Source: Patagioenas fasciata (taxonomy: Eukaryota > Chordata > Aves > Columbiformes > Columbidae). From it: DNA of 64,000 bases. The stretch spans positions 43,179,001 to 43,243,000 of the forward strand of contig NC_092523.1 in assembly GCF_037038585.1 (NCBI RefSeq), given 5' to 3'. The stretch's first letter is position 1. Every line of letters starts with the position of its first letter. The notes under the pieces were generated by a model. The model was not told the DNA's origin, did not search any database, and saw only the letters and a program-made list of their open reading frames with translations. The translations under genes were made by a program, and so were the position numbers. Below are positions 35,241-47,775 of this stretch, piece by piece.

Positions 35241-36461
35241 CGGAGAAGAACTCGCAGATGTTGCAGTTTGAGGATGAGGATTGCCACGTGCCTTTGGCCA
35301 TGGTCTTCACTTTGGCCTTGGCTTATGGAACTGTGATAATTCTGGGAGTCTCGGGGAATCTGGCCTTGATTGTCATTATTTTAAAACAAAAGGAGATGCG
35401 CAATGTTACCAACATCCTCATTGTCAACCTGTCCTTTTCTGATCTTCTAGTGACCATTATGTGTCTTCCCTTTACCTTTGTGTATACTTTGATGGACCAC
35501 TGGATTTTTGGGGAGGCCATGTGCAAATTGAATCCTTTTGTGCAATGTGCCTCAATCACAGTCTCAGTCTTTTCTTTAGTCCTCATTGCTGTCGAACGCC
35601 ATCAGCTCATCATCAATCCCCGTGGCTGGAGGCCGAACAACAGACATGCCTACATGGGGATTGCTGCCATATGGATTTTAGCCACCGCTTCCTCTTTGCC
35701 TTTCCTGATCTACCACGTTTTAACGGATGAACCCTTCAGAAACATAACGTTTGATGAATATAAGGACAAATACGTGTGCTTGGACCTGTTCCCCTTGGAC
35801 ACTGCCAGGCTTTCTTATACCACAACACTTTTGGTGATTCAGTACTTTGGACCACTTTGTTTTATATTTATTTGCTACTTAAAGGTAAGAAAGAATCCCC
35901 TTGTGGTATGTACTTCTTTCTGTCTGGTGTTTGATTATCCTTGCAAAGATGATGCTTGTAGGTTAAATGATCCCTTGTTTCTCTTTGTTGAATTTCCTGC
36001 AGATATACATACGATTAAAAAAAAGGAACAACATGATGGACAAGATGAGAGACAATAAGTACAGATCGTCTGAAACCAAAAGGATCAACATCATGCTGAT
36101 CTCAATAGTGGTTGCATTTGCAGTTTGCTGGCTGCCTCTCACCATCTTCAATATTGTGTTTGATTGGAATCATGAAATTCTGCCTGTCACTACTTGCAGC
36201 CACAACTTGTTGTTCCTGATTTGCCACCTCACTGCCATGATCTCTACCTGTGTGAACCCAATTTTCTACGGGTTTCTCAATAAGAACTTCCAAAGGGACC
36301 TGCAGTTTTTATTTCATTTTTGTCATTTCCGCTCCCGTGAGGAGGATTATGAGACAATAGCCATGTCCACCATGCACACAGATGTTTCAAAAACCTCTTT
36401 AAAGCAGGCAAGCCCAGTGGCATTTAAAAAAATAAATAGTGATGATGATGACAAAATATAA
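35186..36461 (+). CDS. NPY1R: neuropeptide Y receptor type 1 (two coding exons)
   Basis: Joined from 35186-35884 and 36003-36461, giving 385 residues (human 384). A Gi/o-coupled plasma-membrane receptor for NPY and PYY, acting in feeding, anxiety and vascular tone. N-terminal glycosylation sequons are NTS, NVS and NFS (residues 2-19), with NIT in ECL2. The TM1 motif is GN (58-59). The disulfide is C113-C198, with ERH (137-139) in place of DRY, CWLP (275-278) in TM6 and NPIFY (318-322) in TM7. D287 before TM7 corresponds to the acidic residue known in human Y1 for peptide binding. C340 is a probable palmitoylation site, and the Ser/Thr-rich tail is conserved. The frame extends 70 codons upstream with no stop. 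I chose ATG 35186 because it matches the mammalian MN start, has A at -3, and a splice acceptor interrupts the extension. Divergent partner of NPY5R. No damage seen. Confidence 0.97.
35885..36002 (+). other. NPY1R: NPY1R coding intron
   Basis: 118 bp, GTAAGA...TTTCCTGCAG, phase 0, after residue K233 at the end of TM5. Mammalian NPY1R has a short intron at the same place (about 97 bp in human). It has no in-frame stop, but its length is not divisible by three. Retention would therefore read through it, shift frame in exon 2 and stop at 36058, giving about 290 residues without TM6-TM7. Confidence 0.95.
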
Positions 36462-37130
36462 AGAAGTAATAAAAATTCCGTACCAAACTGCTGGAAGTGT
36501 GATCGCAGGTGAAATGTGTCCAAGGACAAGCACAATTACATAACAAGTACAAAATGGGTAATGTTTTTCTTCTTTTTCCAAGGAACTTTGTTTGTTGTCA
36601 CTTTGAAATTAAACGTTGTGCATTTTTGCCCCTGTTACTGCTTTAATGTTCATAGCAGTTACATCTGAATCTTATTATAAGGCATAGTTGGACCTGCTAC
36701 TGCCTATGTTTTCATCAGGTGTCTTTTGTTCTGTTTTCTTTGTATAGTGATGTGCTTTAGCACAAATATGTATGTATTGATCTTTTTTTTTTTTTTTTTC
36801 CAAATATGTAGTTTTCAGGAGTGTCCATCTAATATAATTAGAAACAATACGAACTGCAGGGAGGCTGTCAGTACAGAGGACACTCATCCCAGCATAAAAT
36901 TAGGACCTTGAAGAGTTTTTTGGTTTTTTTTTTAATCTGTGTTTTGATCCATGTTAAAATAATGTAAAATCAGTGTAGGCATGAAGAAAATGATACTGTG
37001 AAACCTGTAGAATATGTTAAATGGGGACATGCATTTGTCTCATTCACAGAGGCAATTCAGGCTGTAATTGCTTAGGTTCAAAGACATGATTAAAAGAGAA
37101 ATTCTGTTCTCATTTATGAGAATAAAACCC
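36462..37130 (+). terminator. NPY1R: NPY1R 3'UTR region with candidate poly(A) signals
   Basis: AATAAA at 36468-36473 lies only a few nt after the stop and is unlikely to be the functional one. ATTAAA occurs near 36608 and AATAAA at 37121-37126. A 20-base T-run lies near 36782-36800. The true 3' end cannot be chosen from sequence alone. Confidence 0.35.
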
Positions 37131-40100
37131 TACAGTAATTCCACAGAGCACAATGGGATAACTCTGATGTTCCACCACAGCAAATGAAAGCACAAATAGG
37201 CTTTCAGTCCCAACTGATTTTAGCTGATTTTAATAATACAGGCTTTTTAATTTAAAAACCCCAGACCCCATTTTCATTTGCCAGCACTGACAAGAGTTAG
37301 TGTTGCTGGGATGAACTGTACTGTCCGTCCCAAGCCCATGAACCATCTAATTTCTCCTTGAGACCTATGTTCAGAACCTAAAGGAAGATGGGACTGTTGA
37401 CTGTACAGATGAAAATGAAAATCAGGTCTGGTATTAAAAAAATAAGCTTTAGCTACTCGAGTCTTTTCATAATAATTAATGCTGATCTATAAAAATTATG
37501 TATAGCTTCATAATACTCTGTGTTCAGATGCAGTGGTATAAACATGGATTATCTCCAAGACAATGGATGGTTTAATCAAGATCTGCAAAATTTAAAAAGA
37601 GGATGTGGATATAGTTTGGGTGTAATTTGTATGTTTTAGCTTTTGAACTCACGGTTTCCACAGTTGGTTGAAGTGCAGAAATATTTGCCAAATATACATA
37701 ATAGAGCTCTGTGTGTTATCGCTTAAAATATATGTCCTCTAATTACACAAAATATACATGACTAGATCCCCAGCTGAGGTAAACCCGCATAACTTAACTG
37801 CTGTAAATGAAACTACAACAATATCAGCCAGCTGAGATTGTGTGTCATACAGTGTACTTTGCTGTACAATCAATGCCTTTTTGAATAATCAGCTTCTAAA
37901 AAATACAGTATGGACCCTACTTTCTTTTAGCAAGGTCACTTTAAACCATTCTGGCAGAGAAGAGGTTCTTTAAAATGGATATAAATGTAAATGTACCATA
38001 AATGGAAATCTGACCTGATATCTTTCTGAGCAGAAAGGTATCAGGATGTGATGATGAATTTAATATGTTCTAAATTTCACATGGATAAATGCCTAAGAAA
38101 TGAAAATTATTTGGTTTGCCAGTATTTAAAAGTCAAAAACTGTGCCTTGTGCTGTCTTCTAAATAGTGTAGAATATTAAAGTAGCAATGTGTTCTTGTGC
38201 ATTACAATTCCATTTATTTCTCTACTGGCAGATAATTTAATTAAAAAAGAGATTTCTGTGGTTGAGAACAGAGAGGGAATGTAGAAAATGAATTATAAGA
38301 CAGAGCTTTCTTTCAGAGCTTTGCCCTTTTGTTTTTTATGAGATTTCACTTTTCTTTGTGGCTCTCTGTGGAGCGTGTTGCTAGTAATTTGACAAGAGGC
38401 TCCTGAAATTACTCCCCTGTCACTTTACAATAATTTTCATATGCTAAGGAGTGTGTAATTTCACAAAAAGATACAATGTAGAAACCCAGCCATGTTCTTC
38501 TATTAAGAATGTCACAGTGGGTTTTTCCCACTAGAAAAAAAACATGACAGTGAATTTTATGTTTTTTTCCCATTTTTGAAAAAAACCACTTTCTTCCAAT
38601 CCAGTAGAAGAAGAAAATGGAGTTATTTGAGAAAGTTACCAGTTAGTTTACTGGAAATTTTTGATCAGACTGAATTAGGTATTTATACAGAGTAGGGGTT
38701 GGAGCAACTTCAGGGGAACCTGCTGATGCACAGAGACCTAAAACTGGTGTGTCCTAAGATTCAGAGGTCTTTAGTGGGATGGCAACATAATTCCTCCTGT
38801 GTCAATCTTTCTCCTTCTCGAGGTATGGTCTCAAAATATAGAGCCCATCTGATGCCATCTCATACCGTCTCCCGAGAATATGCATTGGGTTTTTTTTCTT
38901 TTTTTTTTTTTTGCCTACCAATGCCTGATAAACAAGGTGAATTTGAGAAGGAGCATTCCTTCAACTTATGCATGTTAAGCTCAGGAGGCATTTTTCCACT
39001 GCACTGGCGTCTTAGGATTGGGCTTCTCTTCTATGTTTCCTCACTTGCCTGCAAGAAGCCTTTCTGAGCTTCTGCTAAGGGCATGGGCTGGCACATCACC
39101 ATGCCAGTAGCACAGGGGATGCTGCCTGAAACGATGGTGGAAACGAGCACAGTATAAAGAATCTTCAGCAACAAAATGCATCTAGAGAATTTCAGAAGCA
39201 AAATCATTGCTCTTCTGAAGAATTTGTTATGGGGACAAGGACAAAAGTAGTCTCTCCAAGGTGCTGACCTGACATCTGCAGGGTGCAGATGGCATCTACT
39301 GAGAGCAGTATTTTTGTCTTCTTTGGTTTAATGACTTGACACCGGGGTCCTCCAAAGCCACTTGAGACATTCCCTCCTGACACCTGACTACAACACTAAT
39401 CCGCTTTTACACTTTCAGAGCTCTGGTATGGCTTCTCATCCTCTGTATGCTAAATTTCTCTACAGGTTAATTTGCGGGGTTTCATGTTTCTCTGTCATTT
39501 CTCAGTCATTTTGGTTTGATACTTATTCCTTCTATGCGTTGTTTTGTCAAACTCCCCATACTTCAGCACATGCTGATTCCTATCCCAAAAGCCTGGAGAT
39601 CCCTCTTATTCTTTCAGACAGGTAGAAAAATTTTACTGGCAGAAAAACAGAACAGTGAGGGATCTATAATGTATCTCGCTATTTATGTGTAAGACATTTC
39701 AAGTCAAATCTACAGTGTTAGGTGACAAATGTAACTACTTAATAAACATTAATATCTGATTCATTTGTCATCTTAAACTTCACTTTTATCCGCCAGATAC
39801 ATTTAAAGCTTCTGCATAATCTAAATACACCAGCATATTTGTATGACATCTTAATAAATACTTCTGTATTCCCATGTTGCTTTTTTCAATGTATCTCTTG
39901 GTTGTGTCATTGCTTCTATGTACAGTAATTTCGCAGCTTTCACATCTTCAATTAAAAAAAGGATAATAATAAAGGAAAAAATTAATTGATAATAATACCT
40001 GCTTTGGGTAGACTAGGAAAAAGCCAGATATTAAAAAAAAAAAAAAAATCAACCTTGTTTTTTCCACCTCATAAAGAAATCAGATTTAAACCAAGAAAAT

Positions 40101-43100
40101 GAATGAATATAACAGGACCCCCCCCAGGTCACTTGTGCTGATGCTGACTGCATCTCATCACTGATGGGGTGAAGGGTAAAGGATTCATATGTTCTGACTC
40201 TGCTGTCTTGCAGTACAGTACCACCTATTATTAATTGATCCTAAAAGTTAAATTTGATGCTGATTCATATTCAGACTGTAAACCAGCATATGTTTAAATC
40301 CAGGCCTGTTCATCAAATTCTGATTCTGACCTCAGGAGAATGTTCTGAGGTCAACGAAACTCAAGCATTTGCTTAAAGTTAATCATTTGCCAAAGCACTC
40401 TACTGAATAGAAGAGGTACACTGCTGGCTGGCAGGTCACACTCTTTCCTAAAAATCAGGTTTTGGATTTCAGCATATTATAGAAATAAATTAATGGCATA
40501 TAGTTTTTCTCTGGATATTTCCTTGGATTTTCTCTGGAGTCCAGTGCCTGACAATGCTTCAGTTTAAGGCTTTGCTTCCTAATTCCTTGTATCAAAGAAT
40601 TTACCAAACTGGTGCATAGAAAATTGAAACAATAAGGAAGCGTTTTTCCTGTTCATATTTTCAAGGCACAAATAGCAGTAGGAAACATGAGCTTAAATAA
40701 CACCTCTGTCTGCAGCAGATTAAATTTGTTCAGCTGAGTAAAAAGAATGGAGAAATAATAATTAGAACCAATTAATTATTGTGGACAGCCATTTCTCAAC
40801 TGAAGGATGTATACAACTCCAATTCCTGTGTTCCTGTACTATGTGGTATCTGCTTCCCTGACTCATTACTAAATACCCAAGTCATTGCTAAAGTTGATGT
40901 GAAAGAAAATTCTTTTCTTCTATCTGTGTTTTGCAGAATTTTTGTTTGAGGAATATATGTAAGAAGGATAAATATGACCAGCTTTAGTTTCTTACCCTTT
41001 AATTAGCTTGTGCTCAGAAATAACTTCTATTCAATATTTCTGCCCATGCGAAATAGTGTTAATACTCTAACTGAAGTTGATTAAATATGAGGGAGAGCAT
41101 CCACAAGCTCTAACTTCAGCTGGAGAATGGTAGTTTTCCAAGCCTCCTCCAGTGACAGCCTGAGGACAATCACACCTGCTCTACTCTAGGTGCTATGCAT
41201 CTACCAAAATCTCTCTCCATTATCTCTACAGGCTGCTTCCAGGGCCAGCACTGGGCCTTGTGCTACTGCTTCCCTTCCTCCATCTTCCATGGTGCTTCTA
41301 CTGTCCCTTCATACTTCATAACCTTGGCAGCTGGTTTCTACGGAAGTTGTAGCAATTTGTATTCCAATTTTGTAAAGTGCCCGAGTATATGGTAAAACTC
41401 AACTCTGTTCAGGGCAGTGCTTTACATAGTTTCTTCCATTAAAATTATCTTCCAGCAAGTTTCTGGTAAGGAAGTTTCTCAAAATTTGCTCTCCATAGAA
41501 GTACAAAATTTACAAAGCCTATGTAGGAAATTACGTCCACACAGAACATCTAGCTCATTGCAGCAAAACTGACAGCACACAATGTCTCATGTTTTCCGAA
41601 GATCTTGGTTGATGATCTGGTTATCTAACATAGATCAGGCTTAGTTGCAAAAAAATTGCACTGAATGCAAATATGTTTGAGATTGCTACACAGGAGAGGC
41701 TCTGCATGGTTAACTAACTTGCCATAAATTATGTAAAATTTCAGATATGCAGGGAAATAGATGAAGTTTGGAAAAGAGCGAAAAAGCAAATTATCTTGAT
41801 GAAGTCTTGATGCATTCTGTCAGATACATACAAAAAGACTCTAAGGGGGACTCAGACATTTATTTATTTTGGGGGCCAACAGACTGAAAAATAAAATTTT
41901 GGGGGGCAAAGTGGCGGTCAAAAAAAGAAATATGATAAATAGATTCTCTGCTCCTGTTTTCAAAAGAGGGATATGGATCTTTATAAATGACTCTGAAAAT
42001 GTATTTTAAGATTCTTCAGCCTAGATTAATTTTGATCTCTTTCTGAAATAATGGAAACAAACTGGTTTTGGCACAATTGAAAAATAACAGCTTTCCATCG
42101 CACCCACCCACTGCACATGAGTCCATTTGCTTTCACTTCTGCACAACATGGAGAACCCTTGTTTATGACAGGAGAAGTAACCTGAACAACAAAGCTCTCC
42201 TTGTCTTTCTTGTTTTGTGTTCACACTGATGCTGTGCTGCTGTTCTTCACTTTGCAATCTCTTTTTTCTTTTTCCCCACAAGCTATGACATTTTTATTAT
42301 GCTATTTATATTGTTTCTTAATAAAAACTCTCTGAAAAAATGTTATTGAAAGATCCTATTCAATGTGTGCTTGAACATATGTGTGAAAGGTCATACAGGA
42401 TTTGTAGAAATGTGACTGGCAACGTATTGATATTTCAGGGGGTAGAGAAGTAGAAAATATATTTGTTGCATACTGGTATTCAGCCCTTTTCATCTAAAGC
42501 TTTTGCTATCATTTTAGTTAATGTAATCTAAATGTCAGCTAAATCTACATATCTAGTGTTTCCTTTTGGTGACCACTCTCCAGAGACATCCAGCTGGTAG
42601 GAGACACCAGGTAACACAACTTGTTTCCTTACTGAATGTAAGCTTCTCATTGTTTATAATACACTTGAAGATATATTGTAATAGTGTTCACTTCTTTCTC
42701 TTTAAGACTAGTAAATGTTGTACATTTAAGAGATTTAATAGATAGCACTGCATTATCTTTTCTGATTTTTTTTTTCCATTATTATTACTTGAGGCTGTGA
42801 CATGTGAGGCTCTTTAAATAAGCCTCAATTTATTATCATTGTGGCACAGGGATGTGGCACAGTCCCCTGGATGTTGGTCACCCTGTTCATGTGCTTATAA
42901 ATAGACAGGTGCTAAAGTAAGAACCTTAAAGCCTGATCTAAAACACTGCAAGGTTATTGGAAAGCCTCTCCTTGACTGCAGTGGGCTTTAGGTAAGGTCC
43001 TTGTTTGAAGTGACACTAAGGTACAATACTCATCTGAATATCTGATTCCTAGAGAGGGCAGCAGGCCATAAAAAGTGACATTTTTCTATCTGTGTGGACT

Positions 43101-43396
43101 CAGCAGAGACACAACTCCAGAGTCCTCCACGTAAACTCAAGGGACATACCAAAAAGCCTTTTTCAGCTGGTACTTACAGTAAGGTTATCCTTTAAAATTC
43201 TTCTGTAAGCTTTACTCTGATGTATTTTCTTGACATAGTCACAAGTGGGATGTGTCTGCCAAGCAGTCTGGCTTACTGATTTAAACCAATTTCCTTCACA
43301 GAAAATTAAAGAGGGCAACAGTAATTCTGAATGTAATTTTGGCTCTTGACAGGTATACCTATTTATAGATTTCCAATATTAAAAATGTGTGGTTTG

Positions 43397-43397
<1 letters not shown>
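37131..43397. other. gene-poor 3' flank of NPY1R
   Basis: About 6 kb of AT-rich DNA with scattered T- and A-runs (for example 38888-38911 and 40030-40048). A homeodomain-like TAATTA cluster lies near 40755-40780. Short frames show no domain. Nothing further is supported. Confidence 0.5.

Positions 43398-43442
<45 letters not shown>
43398..43442 (+). repeat. (TTA)15 microsatellite
   Basis: Fifteen uninterrupted TTA units (ATA/TAA class). A pure run of this length is likely polymorphic. Confidence 0.95.
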
Positions 43443-43443
<1 letters not shown>

Positions 43444-44389
43444 TGCTGTTTTTTTCACTTTATCAAAAAAATAATCACTAACAGCCAGATAGCATAGTTT
43501 ACATTTAAAATTCACTACAGGCAGTAAGGAACCTCAGCCTGCAGCAAAGGCTGTGGATTTACCTGGTAATGGTACTCCTACAGAAGAAACATCAGCAATC
43601 ATGAGTAAAACCACTGCAAATAGTTGTTTACAAAAGGCCCTCTCCAGAATTAGGTAAGGACACCTTTAAGTCAACACATAGAAACTTGGATTCAAGTACT
43701 AATATTTTTGTGGTGGAAATTATGCATTCAGATAACCCAGCGACTACGTGATATTATAAAACCTGAGCCTTTTCTCACTCATGTTAGTCCAATGCTGGAG
43801 TAACATCTCTGATGCTGTTCAGAAGATAATGGTGTAGATGAGACAGTTAAATGAGATCAGTCTGTAAAGGCTGTCAGACTGCTTTTTTAGGCCCATAGAT
43901 TTCATATTACCTAGGATCAAGACAGCATAATGAATATTTAACCCTACTGTTCCTTAAGGAAATGATGTACTTCCGCTGCCTCTTCTCCCTTCCTTTCCTT
44001 GGCTTTTGAATTCATTGATAATTTTCACTCAGACCTGATAGATTTGCCAAAACTTTTTGTGGGTGAAATGGTGTTGGATAAGCCAAGTATCTGTTCTTCA
44101 AATAAATTTGTTATTTTTAAGCAGAACCTACATGTTCTAGGTGTTTTCATCTGTGGTATCAATATTATCTACTACACAGCAATATACAGATATATGTATT
44201 TAATATCTCTTAAAGAAGCATTTTAAAATGCTGACTTCAATTGACTTTTACATATTTATAAAAAAGCTCCAAACCTATAGCAGTTTTTATGTTCTGGGCA
44301 TGCTTCTGGAAGGAACAAATCAAGCTGCACCAGTTGTGCAGCTGTGCTGACTGTACAGTTGGTCTTGACTACGCATCTTTTGTTTCTGT
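43443..44389. other. intergenic, nothing recognised
   Basis: Unique AT-rich DNA without a supported gene. Confidence 0.5.
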
Positions 44390-46680
44390 GACTCTGGGAC
44401 CCTGTCTGAGGATCAGCATCTGCTTGGGAGAGACGGGATCTACCTCAGTAAGTGAGGCAAAGGTATCTTTGCCAGCAGGATGGCTGAGCTGGTGAGAAGA
44501 TCTTTAAACTGGGAGTGATGTGAGATGAAGACTATTACCAGCAGCCTGTGAGGGAGTGACACATATGGCTGACAGATAAAGGGCTTGGGATGGTGTAAAT
44601 GAAGGCAGAGGCAAACACAACAAAACAGTTTAAATGGGGTTGCCTCAAGCACTTGCAGGTAAGCAAGGAAGTGCCTACAAGACACCAATTTGAGAAAAAT
44701 CCCGAGATCTTTTTGGGGAAATTGGCATGCTGGTGTTCCTCTCTGTAGTGCCTTTACACTAATGTGTGCAGCATGGGGAATAAACTTGAATAAGTTGAGA
44801 TCTCTGTGTGATTGCAGGGCTATAGTCTTATTAGGGTCGTGGTGATGTGATGGGATGGTTCCCATGACTGGAGTGTTGCAATGGAGGGATACAGGCCCTT
44901 TAGGAAGGATAGGACAGGAAGATGGGAAGGTGGAGTTGTCCTTTGTTTGGGAGAACTGTTGGAGTGCATGGAGCTCTTCTGAAGATGAATGAGGAGTCAA
45001 CTGAGAGCTTATGTGTGAGGATTAAAGAACAAACCAGTATGGGTGACACTGTAGTGGATGTCTGCTACAGTCTGCCTGATTAGGGAAACAGTAGATGAGG
45101 CCTTCTACAGGCAGCTAGAAGAAAACTCATGTTCACAGGGCCTGATCCTTGTGGTGGACTTTAAATACTTCAATACCTGTGGGACATAAGCAATTTGGGA
45201 AGATCCTGGTGACCACTGATGACAACTTCCTGACATGGGTGATAGAGGAGCCAATGAGAAGATATGCTCTGCCAGACCTCATACTTGCAAACAATGAAGA
45301 GCTTGTCAGGGATGTGAAGATCAAAGGCAGCCTTGTCTGCAGTGATGGTGGAGTTCAGAGTCCTAAAAGGGGGGAGCAGGGCAAAAAGCTAGATCACAAC
45401 CCTGGGCTTCAGGAGCGCAAGCTTTGGTCTCTTCAGGGATCTGCTGGAAAGGGTCCCATAGGATAAAGTCCTGGAGGGAAGAGGGGGCCAGGCAAGCTGG
45501 TTGATATTAAAGAGTCATCTCTTCCAGGCTTGAGAACAGTCCATCCCAATGAACAGGAATTCAAGATGACAGAAGGTCTGCATGGATGAACAAGAAGCTC
45601 CTGGGAAAACCCGAATGAGAGAAGTAAGTATACAAAAGGGGGAAGAAGTGGTAGGTAACATGAAAGGAATATAGAGACACTGCTTGAACATACAGTGATG
45701 GGGTTAGGAAAGCCAAAGCCCAATTGGAGCTGGGACTGGTAAGGGAACAAGGTAACCAGTAAGGCAAAACAAACAGGCAACAGGAAGGGCTTCTGTAAAG
45801 TACATAAACAACAAAAGGAAGACTAGGGAATATATGGGTCTGCTGCTAAATGGGGAAGGGGCCTAGTGACACAGGACATCAACAAGGCTGAGGTACTGAA
45901 CGCTTTCTTCCCTCAGTCTTTACTACTATGACCAGCCTCCAGAAATCCCAATACCTGGAGACCAGGGGGAAAGGCTGGAGCAAGGAAGACATACCCTCAC
46001 TGGAAGAGGATCAGGTTAGGGAATACTTAAGCAAACTGGACATAAACAAGTCCATTGGCCTTGATGTGATGCAGCCTTGCCTCATGGTGGTTCAACAATT
46101 AATTCTGGAAACCACTTCCAGGCTCATGAAGGACAGGAAGGTGATCAGTAGTCAGCATGAGTTCTCATAGGGGAAGTTACGCTTAATCAACCTGATCACC
46201 TTCTGTGATTAAGGTTATCTTACCAAGCCATATACTGGCTTGGTAGATGAGAGCAGTGGATAGTGACTACCTTACAGAAGGCTGTTGACACTGTCTCCTT
46301 AACACGATTATAGAAAAGATGATGAAGTACAGGCTGGATAAGCAAGCAGTAAGGTGGATTGAAAACTGGCTGAATGATCAGGCCCAGAGGATGGTCATCA
46401 TTGGCTCTTTTGAGTGGTGCTCTGTGACAGGATAAGAAGCAATGGGTCTGAAACACAGGAGATTCCCTCTGAACATCAGGAAACACTTTTTTACTGTGAG
46501 GGTGACTGAGCACTGGCACAGGTTGCCCAGAGAAGTTGCGGAGTATTCATGCCTGGAGATATTAAAAACCGACCTGAACATGGTCCTGGGCAGCTGACTC
46601 TAGGTGGCCCTGCAAGGGGGGGGTCGGACTAGATGGCCTCCAGAGGTCTCTTCTAACCTCAACCATTCTGTAATTCTGTG
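44390..46680 (+). mobile_element. long decayed CR1 LINE with ORF1 tail, EN and 3' end, RT core deleted
   Basis: Plus-strand CR1 of about 2.3 kb. At 44432-44519 one frame reads DGIYLSK, a stop, then 'GKGIFASRMAELVRRSL', the C-terminal box of the CR1 ORF1 esterase-like domain, with its usual DxxH box altered to DxxY. At about 45040-45170 endonuclease-like blocks follow ('VVDVCYSLPD', 'EAFYRQLEE', and 'VDFKY' where a GDFN-type motif is expected). N-terminal RT-linker blocks come at 45900-46130. From about 46415 the sequence jumps to the last 3' block ('VTEHWHRLPREV'-like), so the catalytic RT core is missing. The 3' end is ttctgtaattctgtg (46680), the canonical CR1 tail. Many stops and frameshifts; inactive. 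Confidence 0.88.
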
Positions 46681-47732
46681 AATGATGACATCACAAATTT
46701 ATCCATGGAATAAAGCTTCTCTCTTCAAGTAAAGCTCTCAGAGAAACTGTTTTTATCTCCAAGCTCTGAATTATTGTGTTTCTACACCACATCTATTTGC
46801 TATCGTATTTACTATGCTGTAATTACTGTTAGCTTTCCATTTATTTTACTCCAGTGTTATAACAGAGAGAATGTTCTCAAATGTCAATTCTTCAGACATC
46901 TTGAAAAACACAATCTGATTTTACTAATCTCTTAAAACACACTAAACTCTGAAAAAAAGCCTTTTTACTTACTTCGTAAATGTTTCCAGGCTAACACATT
47001 ACACAATGTATTGCTTTTACTAATCCATTAAGCAAGACCCAAGTAACCTTTCATATCAGAGTATTGCCACTTACTTCACTCTGCTGTTCAGATTTGGTAT
47101 AATAGACTCTTAGACCTGTTAAACTATATTTGATTTATACAGTCACTGTCAGAAAAGCACTGAATATAAGAGCAACTTGGTACAGTTGTACTCTTACAAA
47201 TTTGGAGAAGATTGGGAGCTATGCAGGTAAAAGCATTTTTATCAATGCCTGAGTAAGGAAAATAATAGAAAGCTCAGTCTTGTCTCTTGTGTTGGGCAGC
47301 AGCTATCTGGTCAGCATTATCTGGGCAATGAGCATGCTCTGATGTCTGAGTTAGGTAGGGCAACATGGGAAGGAGTACCATGAGGTCCAGAGTTATGGGC
47401 CACAATCATGAGTTGTAGTAATGGAGTGTTCATCTGCATGGGAATTTGAGGAAAGAGGTGTGGAAAATTTGGAGGGTCAAGGAGCAGATACAGGGCATAG
47501 AGATGTGGATTTCAAATCTTGTTAATTTTGTTATTTAGAATGACCTGTGATAGCAAAAGTACAATAATTATCAGTTTCTAGGCCAAGCTATAGTACCTGT
47601 GTTTATCAAAGTTTGTGGTTTAGACATTTTTTATTTTAAATAAATATCACAATTGTTTGAATGGTAAAATCCAGTTTAGCATGATTCCTGTGTTAGAAAG
47701 AGAACTTGTCAGTGAGGGTGCTGACAGTACAA
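46681..47732. other. intergenic, nothing recognised
   Basis: AT-rich unique DNA, no supported gene. Confidence 0.5.
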
Positions 47733-47775
47733 ATTATTCTTTTGCAAATCTACATATTATTCTTTTGCAAATCTA
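47733..47775 (+). repeat. exact 20-bp tandem duplication with octamer-like core
   Basis: Two identical 20-bp copies (47733-47752 and 47756-47775), 3 bp apart. Each contains TTTTGCAAAT, which resembles a POU/octamer half (ATTTGCAAA on the other strand). Probably simple slippage; regulatory meaning is unknown. Confidence 0.7.
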
